Source: Marthasterias glacialis
Taxonomy: Eukaryota; Echinodermata; Asteroidea; Forcipulatida; Asteriidae
Length of the DNA: 64,000 bases
Assembly: GCA_911728455.2 (NCBI GenBank)
Contig: OU452219.1
Span: forward strand, 18,941,397-19,005,396
Reading direction: 5' to 3'
The translations under genes and the position numbers were made by a program. Each line of letters starts with the position of its first letter. The first letter of the stretch is position 1. The notes below the pieces were generated by a model. The model saw only the letters and a program-made list of their open reading frames with translations. It was not told the origin of the DNA and made no database searches. This document shows positions 20,500-32,200 of the stretch, one piece after another.

Positions 20500-22380
20500 A
20501 TAATACATGTATGTGGTCGAACTTGTTGGTTTTTGTATTTGTAACCCCAAATGATTCACGTTAGTAAATGCGCAACTCGTCTGGTAATTGCATGGTGTCA
20601 CCACACATTGAAGGCAGGGTATACATTTGGTAATTACTCCACAAATTAATGACTAAAAAAAGCTTACTTTGTGAGAAGCATTAAGAGAGCTGTTGATTGT
20701 ATAAAACACTGTGAGAAACGATTCCCTTTAAAGTAATGCGGTTTTAGAGGAAGATATCATTTTCTGCCCCAAAATTTGAATCTACGTAATGAAAAGATGC
20801 AGTTTCAGCATTGTTTTTTATCCTCCAGATATCCGCTGATATCTCAAAAACGCTACCATCATTTCGAAACAACATTTTCACAGGTTTTATCTACAATTAT
20901 ACAAGATTGAATCAAACGTCCGGTTCCAAACACCGAAGGTATGGCTATTCCCCTTTTCCTTTACTATACTGTCCGGTCGGTAGGTAAAGGGTTGTTACCA
21001 TTACATTGTATTGTGATTGGCTAGTATTGTGGTATGTTTGTTACAATTTAATTTCTCCACTAGTGCTCAATTTTTCGTCTGTCTCAATCGGCACAATCTT
21101 TCTAATGACACTTTAAATAGAATTTAAGTAATAACCCCCCCCCCCCCTTGTGAAGAAGTTATTTTAAAAATACTTTCAACAAGTCAATCACACAATCTTT
21201 CTGTAAATTAACATTAAAATCTCAGTTTGTTCGTCTTAAACACACCGTTTAAAACAAGTTGACGTTTGGTATGTGAAAGATCATACCGGTATAATTATGT
21301 AACAGTGTAAAGTAGTTCATACAATTAACCATGCATAAGCACAACATGGACTGCTATTAATCCGTTGCACTGACGTCATACGCGACTAGGCCAACTTCTT
21401 CACATGTCTGCCATTTTGGGAGTCGTGGGCCCCTTTCGAGACCACAACTCCTTTTATTTTGGGCAAGGACTTCTGTTTGGGCTCCGTCTGAATATTCGAA
21501 TATGTGTCACTGCAAAATGGCTGTCACACAGCTCATTTAAATCAACGCTTGAAGTCAATGCAGTCGGGGTACCAGGGTATCCAATTTATAGTACATCGGT
21601 TGAGGCTATCGTTGGATAGGCTAGTACCGTTTAATAGTTCTTTTGGTCAGTGTGCGTTGCAATAGTAAAAATACACAACACCACGTGACGCACGTGCGGC
21701 CAATCAACGGATAGAATCAAAGGAAGAGGTTTTATAACCTTTCTATTGTTGATCCGCGCTGGTTGGCGTATAGACGGCCAAATGTAGCAAAACATTCAAG
21801 TCTTGTTGCCAGACGTTGTGACCAAATTCAACATTTTTGCAAACTTTCTTTTTTAAAGAAAATACATCTTACTATTGTTTGGAATGTTTTCAACAAATTC
21901 CAAACAATTTTTGAATATTTCTGCAAAATTTTTGTAAACTGTTATTATCTGTTTTTGCTTTGCATTGATGGCTCCCCATAGTTTCTCCATATTGGTTGGC
22001 AAAAACTCGGGTTGTGACGTTGCAAAAGAAAGATCTAGGCCTGTGGCTGCCACAACCTTTTTTTAATATTCCCCAACTAAATGTAACCGCAAAACAGTAT
22101 AAAATGCGATGACAAGTACTATATACTGTTTGTCCTTTTCATACATGATCCAGTACCGGACATTATACCACGGAGATTACTTACGCCTGTATTCACAAAT
22201 CTTTGATCGTGGTTCGCTTTGCTTTCAGGATACGTTCACTTTTTCTGACTGGAATTAACTACAAACTACTAGAAACCAACCAAAATTAATGTCATCAGCC
22301 TTTTTTATCCGACCGAACAGTGTCACAGACACTCACCATAGCTTTTGCATTGTGTTATTTTGGCCCCCAAACTAAAAAAA
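20500..22380. other. Intergenic DNA upstream of the SLC46-like gene
   Basis: No gene was recognised. A C run lies at about 21136-21147. A word similar to the family F left end (TGCACTGACGTCATACGCG) lies at about 21367. The promoter of the transporter was not located with confidence. Confidence 0.4.
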
Positions 22381-22441
22381 AACCAGTATAGCCGCGTCAG
22401 TGCACAGGCTCAATAACATTTCGCACACGAATAGGAAGTTC

Positions 22442-23878
22442 ATGGTGTCTACCATGGAGAATCACTGCCACTTTAGCCGGGCATCCAAGCGACTGGTAAC
22501 TGTCGAGCCTATCATACTACTCATCAACTTCATCCAGGGAGCTCATTTAACTACAAGGTCGCAGTATGTTGAACATCGCTTGGCCGATGAGAAGAACTAC
22601 ACCCTTCCCATTGGCAATGTCTGCTCTCATAATACTGGGGACGAAACTGAAAAGTGGATTGAGAGTGAAACGGCTTCATGGCTAACGTACATGACAGCCG
22701 CCTCTGTATTTCCTCCGGCAATAATGGTGATTCTTCTCGGTGCAGCAAGCGACTTCGTCGGCAGAAGACCCATGTTTATTATAACATCCACTGGACATTT
22801 CCTGGCATCGGGACTGTTTTTGCTAATTGCTATCTACCAGCTACCGCTATGGTTACTGGTCGTTGGGGAGTTTACACTTGGTGTGGCCGGAGACACCATA
22901 CTGGTCAGCACCATCTCAGAAGCTTACGTGGCCGATATCTACTTTGGTAGGTCGAGGACTCTCCGAATTGTAGTCGTTGAAGCTGTGTCTCTGTTCGCCT
23001 ATGGCATTATACAATTTATAACTGGGGAAATTCTACGTGCAACAGTGACCAATTTCATTCTGGTCTATAGCATAATCGTGGGAATAGCTTTTGTTAATTT
23101 ACTATACGTGGCCATTCCATACGTTTTACTAGAAACTGTAAAACAGAGATCCTTTTCTTGTGGTGTGCTTAAAGACGTATTGACTAACGTTAGATTCATC
23201 TGTAGTAGTTCTAATACCGGAAGTAGATTGCATCTGTCGTTGCTCTTTCTCATTTCGTTTCTTTGGACAATGGTCTTAAGTTTCGACGCTATCGGTAGCA
23301 CCATCATCGTCTACGGTCTGTCTACACCATTCTGCTGGACGCCTGAAACAGTAGGGGCATATGGTGCCATTTTTAACACCATTCCTTCGTTGGTTGCCTT
23401 AGTTACAATGCCGTTGAGTGCGTTGTGTTTTTCCTCCTCCAATTGGATGGTGTACGCAGGTTTTACATCGGGTATCGCTTTCCTCCTGGCTACAGCTTTA
23501 GCACCTACAACCCTTTGGTTGGCCTACATAGCTCCGGTCTTTGGAATGTTCTCGCTGTTACCTTTACCGATCGCAAAATCTAAAGTTTCTGAACAAGTGG
23601 ATGCTTCTTTGCAAGGTGTGGCATTGGGGCTTGTTGGCGTGGTGATGAGCATTGCCCTTTGCGTATCACCAATTATTTTCAATGGCATATTGAGGTATGA
23701 GGTGGACAGGAAGAAAGCTAATCAGCCTGCTGTTACCTTCTACGTTGCAGCTGCAGTCTTGATACTTCCCATAGGAATCAATGCAATACTTCAGGTCATC
23801 ATACAGTCAAGGAGTAACTACGAGATACTTGATGGGCAAAACATTGAACATCATTCTGATCATCAAACTAGAATCTAA
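22442..23878 (+). CDS. SLC46-like: SLC46-family (folate/lysosomal solute type) MFS transporter
   Basis: This encodes 478 residues in a single uninterrupted frame. The family includes the proton-coupled folate transporter (SLC46A1) and the lysosomal SLC46A3. Twelve hydrophobic segments are visible. The first holds VEPIILL, followed by TTRSQYVEHRL, the family's typical start. An extracellular loop with NYT (N-glycosylation) and one Cys follows; then the MFS motif between TM2 and TM3, GAASDFVGRRP. TM4 has GEFTLGVAGD and continues into SEAYVAD, and TM8 follows CWTPETVGAYG. The start was set at the first ATG; an in-frame GTG at 22400 is not a eukaryotic start, and a second ATG is 12 bases on. A single exon this long may mean an intronless copy. 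The exact subfamily and substrate cannot be told. Confidence 0.88.
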   Translation: MVSTMENHCHFSRASKRLVTVEPIILLINFIQGAHLTTRSQYVEHRLADEKNYTLPIGNVCSHNTGDETEKWIESETASWLTYMTAASVFPPAIMVILLGAASDFVGRRPMFIITSTGHFLASGLFLLIAIYQLPLWLLVVGEFTLGVAGDTILVSTISEAYVADIYFGRSRTLRIVVVEAVSLFAYGIIQFITGEILRATVTNFILVYSIIVGIAFVNLLYVAIPYVLLETVKQRSFSCGVLKDVLTNVRFICSSSNTGSRLHLSLLFLISFLWTMVLSFDAIGSTIIVYGLSTPFCWTPETVGAYGAIFNTIPSLVALVTMPLSALCFSSSNWMVYAGFTSGIAFLLATALAPTTLWLAYIAPVFGMFSLLPLPIAKSKVSEQVDASLQGVALGLVGVVMSIALCVSPIIFNGILRYEVDRKKANQPAVTFYVAAAVLILPIGINAILQVIIQSRSNYEILDGQNIEHHSDHQTRI

Positions 23879-23884
23879 AGACAA

Positions 23885-24005
23885 GACAATGGGAGACTTT
23901 TGGACGGTCCTTTTTCACAGTTCTCACCAGTAGTATACGCTCAGAACTACACGCGCAATACTGAGCATGTGCGCGCATGCTCAGAACTGTCAAAAAGGCC
24001 CTTTG
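23885..24005. mobile_element. Short foldback in the 3' UTR of the SLC46-like gene
   Basis: CAATGGGAGACTTT starts it (a family K-like end). GGTCCTTTTTCACAGTTCT at the left pairs with AGAACTGTCAAAAAGGCCC at the right, with an inner pairing TGAGCATG/CATGCTCA. Confidence 0.6.
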
Positions 24006-24440
24006 TGTCTGCTGCCGCATTTGTGTGTTGTTGTTTTTTCGATCTATTTTGGGGGGCAACAGTTCCGGGCGCCCCCCTCCCCGCCCAACAGTGGGAGAAT
24101 AGGGAAATCCTCAACGGCATTTACAGAGAATGTGTATGAGTAATGTGCACATATACCTTTCACCTCTGTGGACCCGGTTCGAATCCCGCAGTAGATTTCC
24201 ACCATAGTACTTCAGTAAAAACAATTCTATTGGGCCTCTGTTTCTACGATAAAGCTGACTGAACACAACGACTATTAACTTTTTCATTCACTTCGGTAAA
24301 ATTTACGTAATGTACTATTCACAATATCATGTAATTAATTGCCTGTTTTACTCAAAGACCTTTTATTTTTATTTTTAGGCCTCCATTTTTTTAAGGACTT
24401 AAATTGTCTTAAATTATGTGTTTGAAAATCAAAATCAAAC

Positions 24441-24446
24441 AATAAA
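24441..24446 (+). terminator. Poly(A) signal AATAAA, SLC46-like gene
   Basis: The hexamer lies about 560 bases after the stop codon. Confidence 0.45.
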
Positions 24447-24889
24447 CCACAAGGGAAACTGACTGCATGGTTGTATTTCAATTTTTGGGGTGAACAAAGA
24501 AAAATTGACTAGACATGGGTTTTAGCCTTCTGCAGCGGACACTTTTTGGCATGACACCGGAGCCACTGGACTAGCTTTTCCTCACGCAAGAGGTGTGCCA
24601 GAGAACGAGGTGCTTGAACGAACAAATAAATAATAATAATAACACAATTTCAATCAAATTGTTTGCACACTACAAATGAATAAGATGTGTCGTCATATTT
24701 TTGGAGGTAAGGCTAAAGGGTATGCCTACAACTAGCCTCTGCCGAAGAGGTCAATATTCAAACCAGTGGATTTTAGTTCAATCAACTGTTTTATTCAGTC
24801 TTCTCAGCACATGTGATGTGACGTTAATAAATGGGTCATTCCACATAATATGAAGGGGCCAGTGGATTTGGTGTCCCTCTTACAATGTG

Positions 24890-25546
24890 ACATAACACAG
24901 TTACTAAGCCCTTTTATTAAAGTTGTATGTTGTGACATTGACTTTTTATCACAATTCTGTTTCATAAACTACAAGTATTCTGCTACAAAAGAGGTTTATT
25001 TTTTAGTTATGCGTCGGAGTCGGACGACAATGTAGCCACCCGCCTGTTATTTTTTTTTGAATGTAGGTCTAAATCACTATAAAAAGGGAAAGAACGTTGG
25101 AAAAGTGAGCATTCTATTCTTAGCCTTGCGGAATTTTAAATAGATAAAGGAATAACACAGTTTTGAAAGCTTTTTCTTTTGATGATTTCAGCTTTAAAAA
25201 AACGTAAAATTCTTGTGTTGAAAAGTGCGTGATTGCGGTCGTCTGGCCCGAACGTTCCGTCGTGCAACAAGTACTACCATATCGTGAACAATACACGTTC
25301 CTTGTAGAATTTCCAAGGGGGCTTGCTGGAACTGTCCTTACTGGCTTTATTCAGCCACTCGAATGTCTCTGGTAAAGACTCTGGAATATTTTCACAGATT
25401 TTGAGAAAGAAAAGCCTCGATCGAATAAACAAAATGCAACAATAATCATGTACCGTACTGCACTTTCCTATGATGGAGGACGTTGCATTTGTTTACATTT
25501 CGGTGACCCACTATAGGTCACGTGAAGTGGGTCGCGCAATCGGTCT
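24890..25546 (-). mobile_element. Family E inverted-repeat element, copy 2 (one end lost)
   Basis: The right end is GTCGCGCAATCGGTCT (25531-25546), with GGTCACGTGA just inside. In reverse orientation it matches 43771-44572 over most of its length: CATCACAATTCTG-type, GTCGGACGACAATGTAGCC, and the stretch TCGATCGAGGCTTTTC. Read on the minus strand, about 25460-25300 is open and encodes LPETFEWLNKASKDSSSK, followed by PPWKFYKERVLF. Confidence 0.75.
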
Positions 25547-25559
25547 TTATTTTGGTTGA

Positions 25560-27390
25560 CTGCGTTATAGACGCATGCGCTACCACCGGCAGCGCGCCGA
25601 TATCGACGAGCGAAGTCACCCAATCCAAAGATGTCCGGATTTTAGAGCGTAAGCGGAGGAGGGTAAAGGAAAGGAGAGTTCCAACGGGAGTCCGGCCTTG
25701 GTGATATTTTAAAATTAAAAGAAATTCAAGAGTTAACAGAATGTCACTAAAATCTAATTTTCAGACTGGAAACGAACTCCGTATGTAGAGATAAAAGCAG
25801 AATAAGTTTTATTTGTAGCCCCCCTTAGAATATTGACCCGCCCCGCCCCCGCTCTCAAATTGAAGACAGCTGTATCGAACTTCCGATTGTAGTACTTTGG
25901 ACATGATCAGAAGTGGCTTCCCTAAGTGTAGTGATTTGGTGGAAGAAAATATGGGAAAATTGCAGAGTGAGGGCAAATAATGTTTACCATGGAGAACCGG
26001 GGACACACAACAGCCCACATGTCATGTTGTAACATTGCGAGGAGATCATCAGTGAACATTGACTGCATGGGAAATGAGAATTGTATAGATGTTAAGAAAA
26101 AACACACGTTGAAAACTATTTTGCTGAATGAGGCGGTTGGGACGGGCATGGGAGAAGAAAATTCCTCCATGGATCAGGTAGATCTGCGGTGTCAGAACAC
26201 AGAATAAATTAAAGGGGTAGGCCTAAGTTGTAAGTCCATGGAGGCGTGTGGAAAACATGGAGAAAATACAGACGTGAGAATGAGGGCTAAATGTTAAAAA
26301 ATGATACAAATAAATTAATATATAAATAATAACAAAGCGTGAAAAGGAAAGCCAGAGCTAATTTTACATGTGGTGTTTGCACCGGAATCCACAGAGAAGT
26401 AGTCAAAAACCATGGTTTGGGAATAATTTTGTGCGCACACTTTAGGGGCTCCGTACAAAATGCTTGTATTCACACTAACATTTACAGGATCACAAACACG
26501 CACTTATTCCAGACAATTAATTTGCAGCGTTTCAAATAGTAAATGCGCATAATATACCATAGAGCCTTGCTATTTGCATAGAGCCGGCCTGAGTGCAAGC
26601 CCATGTTAAGATGATTTGCGATTTGCGATGTTTACTCGGGGCCACCGTAGGTTTGGCGGGGCGCTGCATGATGCTACTGCGCTGAAATCTGACTGTCCCT
26701 GATGTTGTAATTGTGAAACCCGGCAGATTTTGTTGAGGTGCTGCGCAAATTGTTTGACGCCATTAAAACGTTTTTGCATGGTAAAGTAAAGACGGAGAGC
26801 TGCAAACTGCGTGTTTGCCACTCCAGCATTGAACCGTAAGGATACGTAATTTGTTTGTCATTTCGACCTCTTTTTATGTTTCTCTTTTCACATCAATGTA
26901 TTATATTTGTTTTAATACCTTAAATAGTTGTATTGTTGTTCAATTTGTCGTTTATTAATGCATATTTTTTTCAGCAGGTTGTTCGGAACCGGACAGACGG
27001 TCGTGGTTGTCTCTGGCGCGTAGCGTGGGATAGCGGAATGATAGCGTCCATGTGGGTTTCGCACTATACTGCGACGAGTGCGATTATATCATAGCTGTCT
27101 AGACCCAGTAGCATTTTTTGAAATTTTTACTTGGATGTTCTCACTAGTGCCCCAGTGCATGGGGTTATATACACTAGACCCAGTAACTGGGGTGCTGAAC
27201 TCCTTTTTTGAACGTGTGTACTGTGGTTTTGTATATCATCAGGGATTTCACAGCAAAATTTCCAAAGCTCCCCAGTGCATAAAAAGTGTCTCATTAGAAA
27301 GGTCTCTTTATGGAGTTTATTGCCTATTGGTCTTTGTTTGAAGAAAAGCAGACTTTCCGTTCTTAAGATAAAATATTTTAAAGGATTAAG
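25560..27390. other. Intergenic DNA, no gene recognised
   Basis: At 27097-27215 family R words appear (GACCCAGTA, GCCCCAGTGCATGGGG, CACTAGACCCAGTAACTGGGG). The stretch 26600-26860 is GC-richer and ends with AACCGTAAGGAT; it could hold a first non-coding exon of the SR gene, but this is a guess. Confidence 0.35.
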
Positions 27391-27394
27391 AAAA

Positions 27395-27650
27395 CCGCAA
27401 AATAAAAGTTGTTAAAAAGTGATAAATTCTCACCGTAATTCAGATCCCATTCAAACAGTATTGCAACCAATATGGCGGCTGGAGTTGAAAAATTAACTGG
27501 TATGCTGGTATGCGGTGCGCTGGTCCTAAGGGCTGGTTCCGCGTACCAGTTAATTTTGCAACTCCAACGCCATATTGGTTGCAATACTGTTTGAATGGGA
27601 TCTGAATTACGGTGAGAATTTATCACTTTTTAACAACTTTTAGTTTGCGG
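27395..27650. mobile_element. Near-perfect foldback element, family I (256 bp)
   Basis: Two arms of about 115 bases pair with few mismatches: CTCACCGTAATTCAGATCCC with GGGATCTGAATTACGGTGAG, and GCAACCAATATGGCG with CGCCATATTGGTTGC. The loop is about 25 bases. High arm identity suggests a young insertion or ongoing arm conversion. Confidence 0.9.
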
Positions 27651-27796
27651 AGTGGATTTTCTGGACCAGTGCAACGCTCGATGAGAGTTGAAAGAACACA
27701 TAGAGCCTAATTTTGGCGAGGTCTGATTTCAAAAAAGAACTGTAGCCATGTAAATGTGAAGGGCAGAAAGTTTCAAATAGGATTTTGTACATGTCA

Positions 27797-27836
27797 CTCT
27801 ATGAGGTTCGTGGAGAAGATAGCAGAACGAACCTCA
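27797..27836. other. Perfect 13-bp hairpin
   Basis: CTATGAGGTTCGT pairs with ACGAACCTCATAG across a 15-base loop. The function is unknown. Confidence 0.5.
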
Positions 27837-27949
27837 TAGTTGTAGGAGTGTTATCTGTCATTCCGTCCCAGTCCGTGACATATTTGGAAAGTGCTGCGAA
27901 GTTTTTTTTTCTGAATCTGTTACAAAATTGTCAAAATTGCGACAAAGAC

Positions 27950-28393
27950 TTGACAGAAGTGCTTGAAAACCGCCTACTGGCTTCTCCAAGTATTTACGGT
28001 GAAATAAAATGCATTTAATTGTACTCACGATCATTTTTGGTCCTCCAAATCGATGAAATAGTACTCCAGACTTTCAGGCAATAACCAAGAGATCATCCAG
28101 GGAAAAATTTCTGCACAAAAATGTAAGTCTCGATTTGAAAGTTGGTGTCTGAGTCTGGTCCATAGCATGTGTAGGGCCAAGAAGTGGAGGTAGTCCAGCA
28201 TATTGGCACTATTTATGGGGCTTAAAATTTTCCCAAAGAGTCATGACAAAATAGCTGGAAAATTACCTACTGGCTTATCCAGATATCAGAGATAAAAAAA
28301 TATAGGCATTTGATCATGTTGATTGTACTCACGATCATTTTCTGCCCTCCAAATGGATATTTTTTGCAGCATGTCACTGTTTAGACTTTAGGC
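27950..28393. repeat. Local direct duplication, offset about 300 bp
   Basis: The units 27960-28085 and 28255-28393 share CCTACTGGCTT, TCCA, TTGTACTCACGATCATTTT, CCTCCAAAT and ACTTTAGGCA-type words in the same order. They are diverged. The stretch lies upstream of the SR gene. Confidence 0.6.
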
Positions 28394-28399
28394 ATGATT

Positions 28400-29271
28400 T
28401 TCGCACTTGTTTCCTATCAACAACTGTTTTGTTACATTTCAAAGGATGTGTAAACACTGCAGATAACCTGTTGATGATGCCCCGAGTTACAGTTATTGCA
28501 ATTTCACGTTGTTCACACATAATCATAACTGGCGTGCACAAAATTGTTTTCAACTTAATTATCTTAAGTGATCGAGTACCAGTCCCAACATTGGGCTGGA
28601 TAACCACATTTTGTTGGGTTCCCACAACAGCATCATAATAATAATGCAATCTTCTGCCATAATCCAGTGAGAGACCAGAACGGTAGCGCAGTACATTTAT
28701 GGCTGTTTTGTGAAATCATTTACATCTCCTTGCATGAAAACAAGCGCTTGTTCAATGGCCGTGTATTGAAGCTAAATGCAGTTATGAAAATATTTAATCT
28801 TACAGGATTTCGATCTTTTATTTGGCATTTTATGTGAACAGAAGACCAAATTTCTTTTTAACACCAGTGTTTTTGATGTGAAAATATGTTAAAATACATT
28901 AAAATACAATTTTTCCATGAAAGTGAAACAGGACCTGGATGTAGATACTTTAAAGGACTGAATAATGTTTAAGATAACAAACTTAAATGATAAGAAGATA
29001 CTTTTGACTGACATACTCTGTGAAAATTCATCTGGTTGGGGAAAAGAATGTTTTTATCAAAAGTATTTCAATTTTCTGTTTTACAAGAACAGCAGTAGGT
29101 TGTTGATTATCGATTAATGGTATTTAAAGTTCTTAAAAAGTGGAACTTCTGACCTTGCGATGATACCATTACCATGATAATTTCTGCCTCATGATCAGAC
29201 TTGACTGTATGTCAGTAATTTTGTTCGGTATTTCTTTAAAGAGATTCATTTTTATGTTTTTAATCTTGCAG
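28400..29271. other. Upstream region or 5' intron of the SR gene
   Basis: No exon was recognised. The acceptor TAATCTTGCAG ends at 29271, eight bases before the SR start codon, so at least one 5' non-coding exon must lie upstream, but I could not place it. Confidence 0.45.
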
Positions 29272-29279
29272 AGTGCAAA

Positions 29280-32200
29280 ATGAGCCGAGTATATATTGGT
29301 CGTCTGAGCTACCAGGCGAGGGAAAAAGACATAGAAAGATTCTTCAAGAACTACGGCCGCATCAGAGAGATAAATCTCAAGAATGGTTTTGGATTTGTGG
29401 TAAGTTTAACCAATTTGATAATTTTTTTCAACTCGTATAAACGAAAGATTTATGTGGGAATAGCTAGAACAAAGAAAAGCGGGATAATTGTAATTTCGCC
29501 TTCAGGCACATCAGTCCCTATTCCATTAAACTCTAACAGCAGGTTTTATTAGATTTTGTTGGACTGAGGACTACCTGAGTAAACTGATTATGCTTTACAT
29601 GGGTTCATGCATACCACCATAATCAGAGTACCACAGTTTGGGCGTTGAGTTACCCATATGGTGTTGGAATTTGTTAGAGTGGGGAAGGATCCTAGTAAAC
29701 CACTCAAAGGAGTTAGGGTAAATGACATTATCTACTAGTCCTTGTACAACCAGCTTGTAACATAGCTGAAATATATTTGTCTGAATGGGTTTTCGTAGGT
29801 TTTCTTCTGCAGGCAAACGTTACTTAAAAAGTTCACTTTTTTTTCCCCCAGGAATTTGATGATCGCAGAGATGCTGAAGATGCTGTTTACGACTTGAATA
29901 ATAGAGAACTTTACGGTGAAAGGTGAGCAATCAAAAAAATTGTGTGTTCAAATAAATTTATTCATTGATTAGAGAGTATTTAAAAAAAAAAATCATTGGA
30001 TAACCGCCAAACATAATGTTCAGACAATTAGAATAATATTTCTTTGCTTAAATTCTTCAGGGTGATTATTGAGCATGCTCGAGGACCAGCCAGAGGAAGA
30101 GACGATCGCTACAGTAGCGATAGAGGGGGTAGAGGTGGCAGTGATAGAAGACCAGGCTGGATCGACAAGTAAGGAATACAGTAATCTTTTTCACTTGTTT
30201 TCCTTTTTGCGTGTACCATTAAGTAAAGATCATTTTGTAACTATTCACTTTTACAAGGCTGATGAATGTAGTTACTGCCCATTTGGAGCAATACACCAAA
30301 AACACAACAAAGAAAAGGTTGAGACCATAACAGTGTTTACACGAAGTAACTTTATCCTTGGGAACAGCTTACTTGAAAAAATGTCTCCATTCATTGTGGC
30401 CCGTGTGTTAGGCCAACTGAAATTAGCTTGGACGATATCGCAACATTATTGAAATTTGCAATACCAAATTTCATCCATGATCATGTCGGAAAATTGAAGT
30501 ATGGTGACGTATCACAGTGAAATGCCTCTTGGTGGACAAAAAGGCTATATCAGAGGAATACGAGATTTCAAAGCACAACATCGAAATTCCCCTATGATTC
30601 AATCCAAAAAGCCACCTAAAAGTACATAAGGACACTTCCACGGATGAGACAAAATGAATACATTTAAGAGCTTGGGGTGGGGCTTTTGATAGGGCCATCA
30701 TCCAGATTCAAAGCTCGTTCTTGTGTTAATTGTTATGCAGTCAATCACCCTGTATCTGGCTGGAATAACTACTGTTGGCTGCTTCTCCTAACAGACAAAG
30801 TGAAAGACTTTATTTTTGCTTCACTGTCTAGCCATGGTGTGGTCTTTCCTATCATTATAAAGGGTATTTAACCTGTTGGCGCCAGATACCGTGTATCCAA
30901 CAACAAACATTTGAGCCAGCAAACAGGCGACGTTGAAACATACCATTGTATACAACCGGAATACCGGAACAAATGTCGTACAGACACTCCACTGCTGAGT
31001 ATGTACGGAGCACGCATATGCCGTCTAACCCTTCGTTTCACCCCACAAAGAGAAAATGTGGTCTTGAATATTTCTCTGATTTTTGGGCTATTGTTTGGTG
31101 GTGTTTGAGTAATCCCCGATTCCAGACCTTTGTCCTTTTGTTCCAAGAAGAGGATTACGAGACATCAAATTACTTTTACCATTGTTTATTCATTGTATTT
31201 CGGCTCAATGGAGGTTAGTCGGGAATCCAGCCATGGTTCTGGGTTTAGTACCAATTCAATGCTGAAGCTCACAAGGTTTTGCAATTCACAGTGCATAAAT
31301 TAAAGAGAATTTTTGTTCTTTTGGCTTTGTCAAGTCAAAGTTTCTTTGTGCCAGCAGTACTCCCAAAGAAAAATGATTCCGCTAAAGTCATGTTATCAAT
31401 CTCAACCTATCTCATCATTTTAGTATTTTGTAAATCATGAATGTTTAACCGGACACATTGTCTTCAAATCTCTTAAAATTTTGCTGTTTGGAGTTGCTCC
31501 TTGATCCGTTTTAAGAGTTGCTCATGTAATAAAACACCTACAGTGTGTTGTATTTAGTGAGTAGTGATTAAAAAAAGCATATGAAAGCCACACAATTTCA
31601 AGGGATATGAATCGTTATACGAAAAAAAACTTTTCATAAGAATGCTTTTTATAGCCCGAAAGTGCCCAATTTGAAGCCCATGTGTCTCTAACTCAACAGT
31701 CTGGCCAGCCCATAGTAATTCCCACACGTCATTGTTACGCACTGTTTCTAGCGTGTCATATTTTATCAAAAGGGTATGACCAAAGGTGTATTACCTGTTG
31801 TAGTAAAGTTGCACCAAGGGGAATTTTTACCCATTTGGTATATTTTAACCCACGTGGTTGGGACTGTTTTCTATGCGGGCGAGACTTAGCACGGTATTTA
31901 TGCATCCTTATTTACGCAATAAACCTACGTTCAGAAAACCTTTGTGCAATAGATAATAATTCTTTTTAGCCGTCCAAGTTGTCATTTTCATCTTGCTGTG
32001 ACAGATTTTTTTTTAATATCTTTGCCAACAGTCAAACTGTAAGTTAGACTAAAATGTCTAAAGTTTCAGGTGAAAGGTTTACAGCCAAGAAAAACATGGG
32101 ATCTTCCAACAGACCAGGGCATTGCCAAACTGGAACTGAAAACACTTTTCATGCTCACCACAGATGTGTTTTGTAAGCATGTCTGTATGAAGGAAAACAA

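Noticed and set aside
22400-22441. Upstream start for the SLC46-like protein
   Set aside because: The frame there opens with GTG, not a normal eukaryotic start; the first ATG is 22442.
30069-30452. 127-codon frame starting in SR exon 3
   Set aside because: It uses a different frame from the SR protein and runs through a splice donor into the intron.
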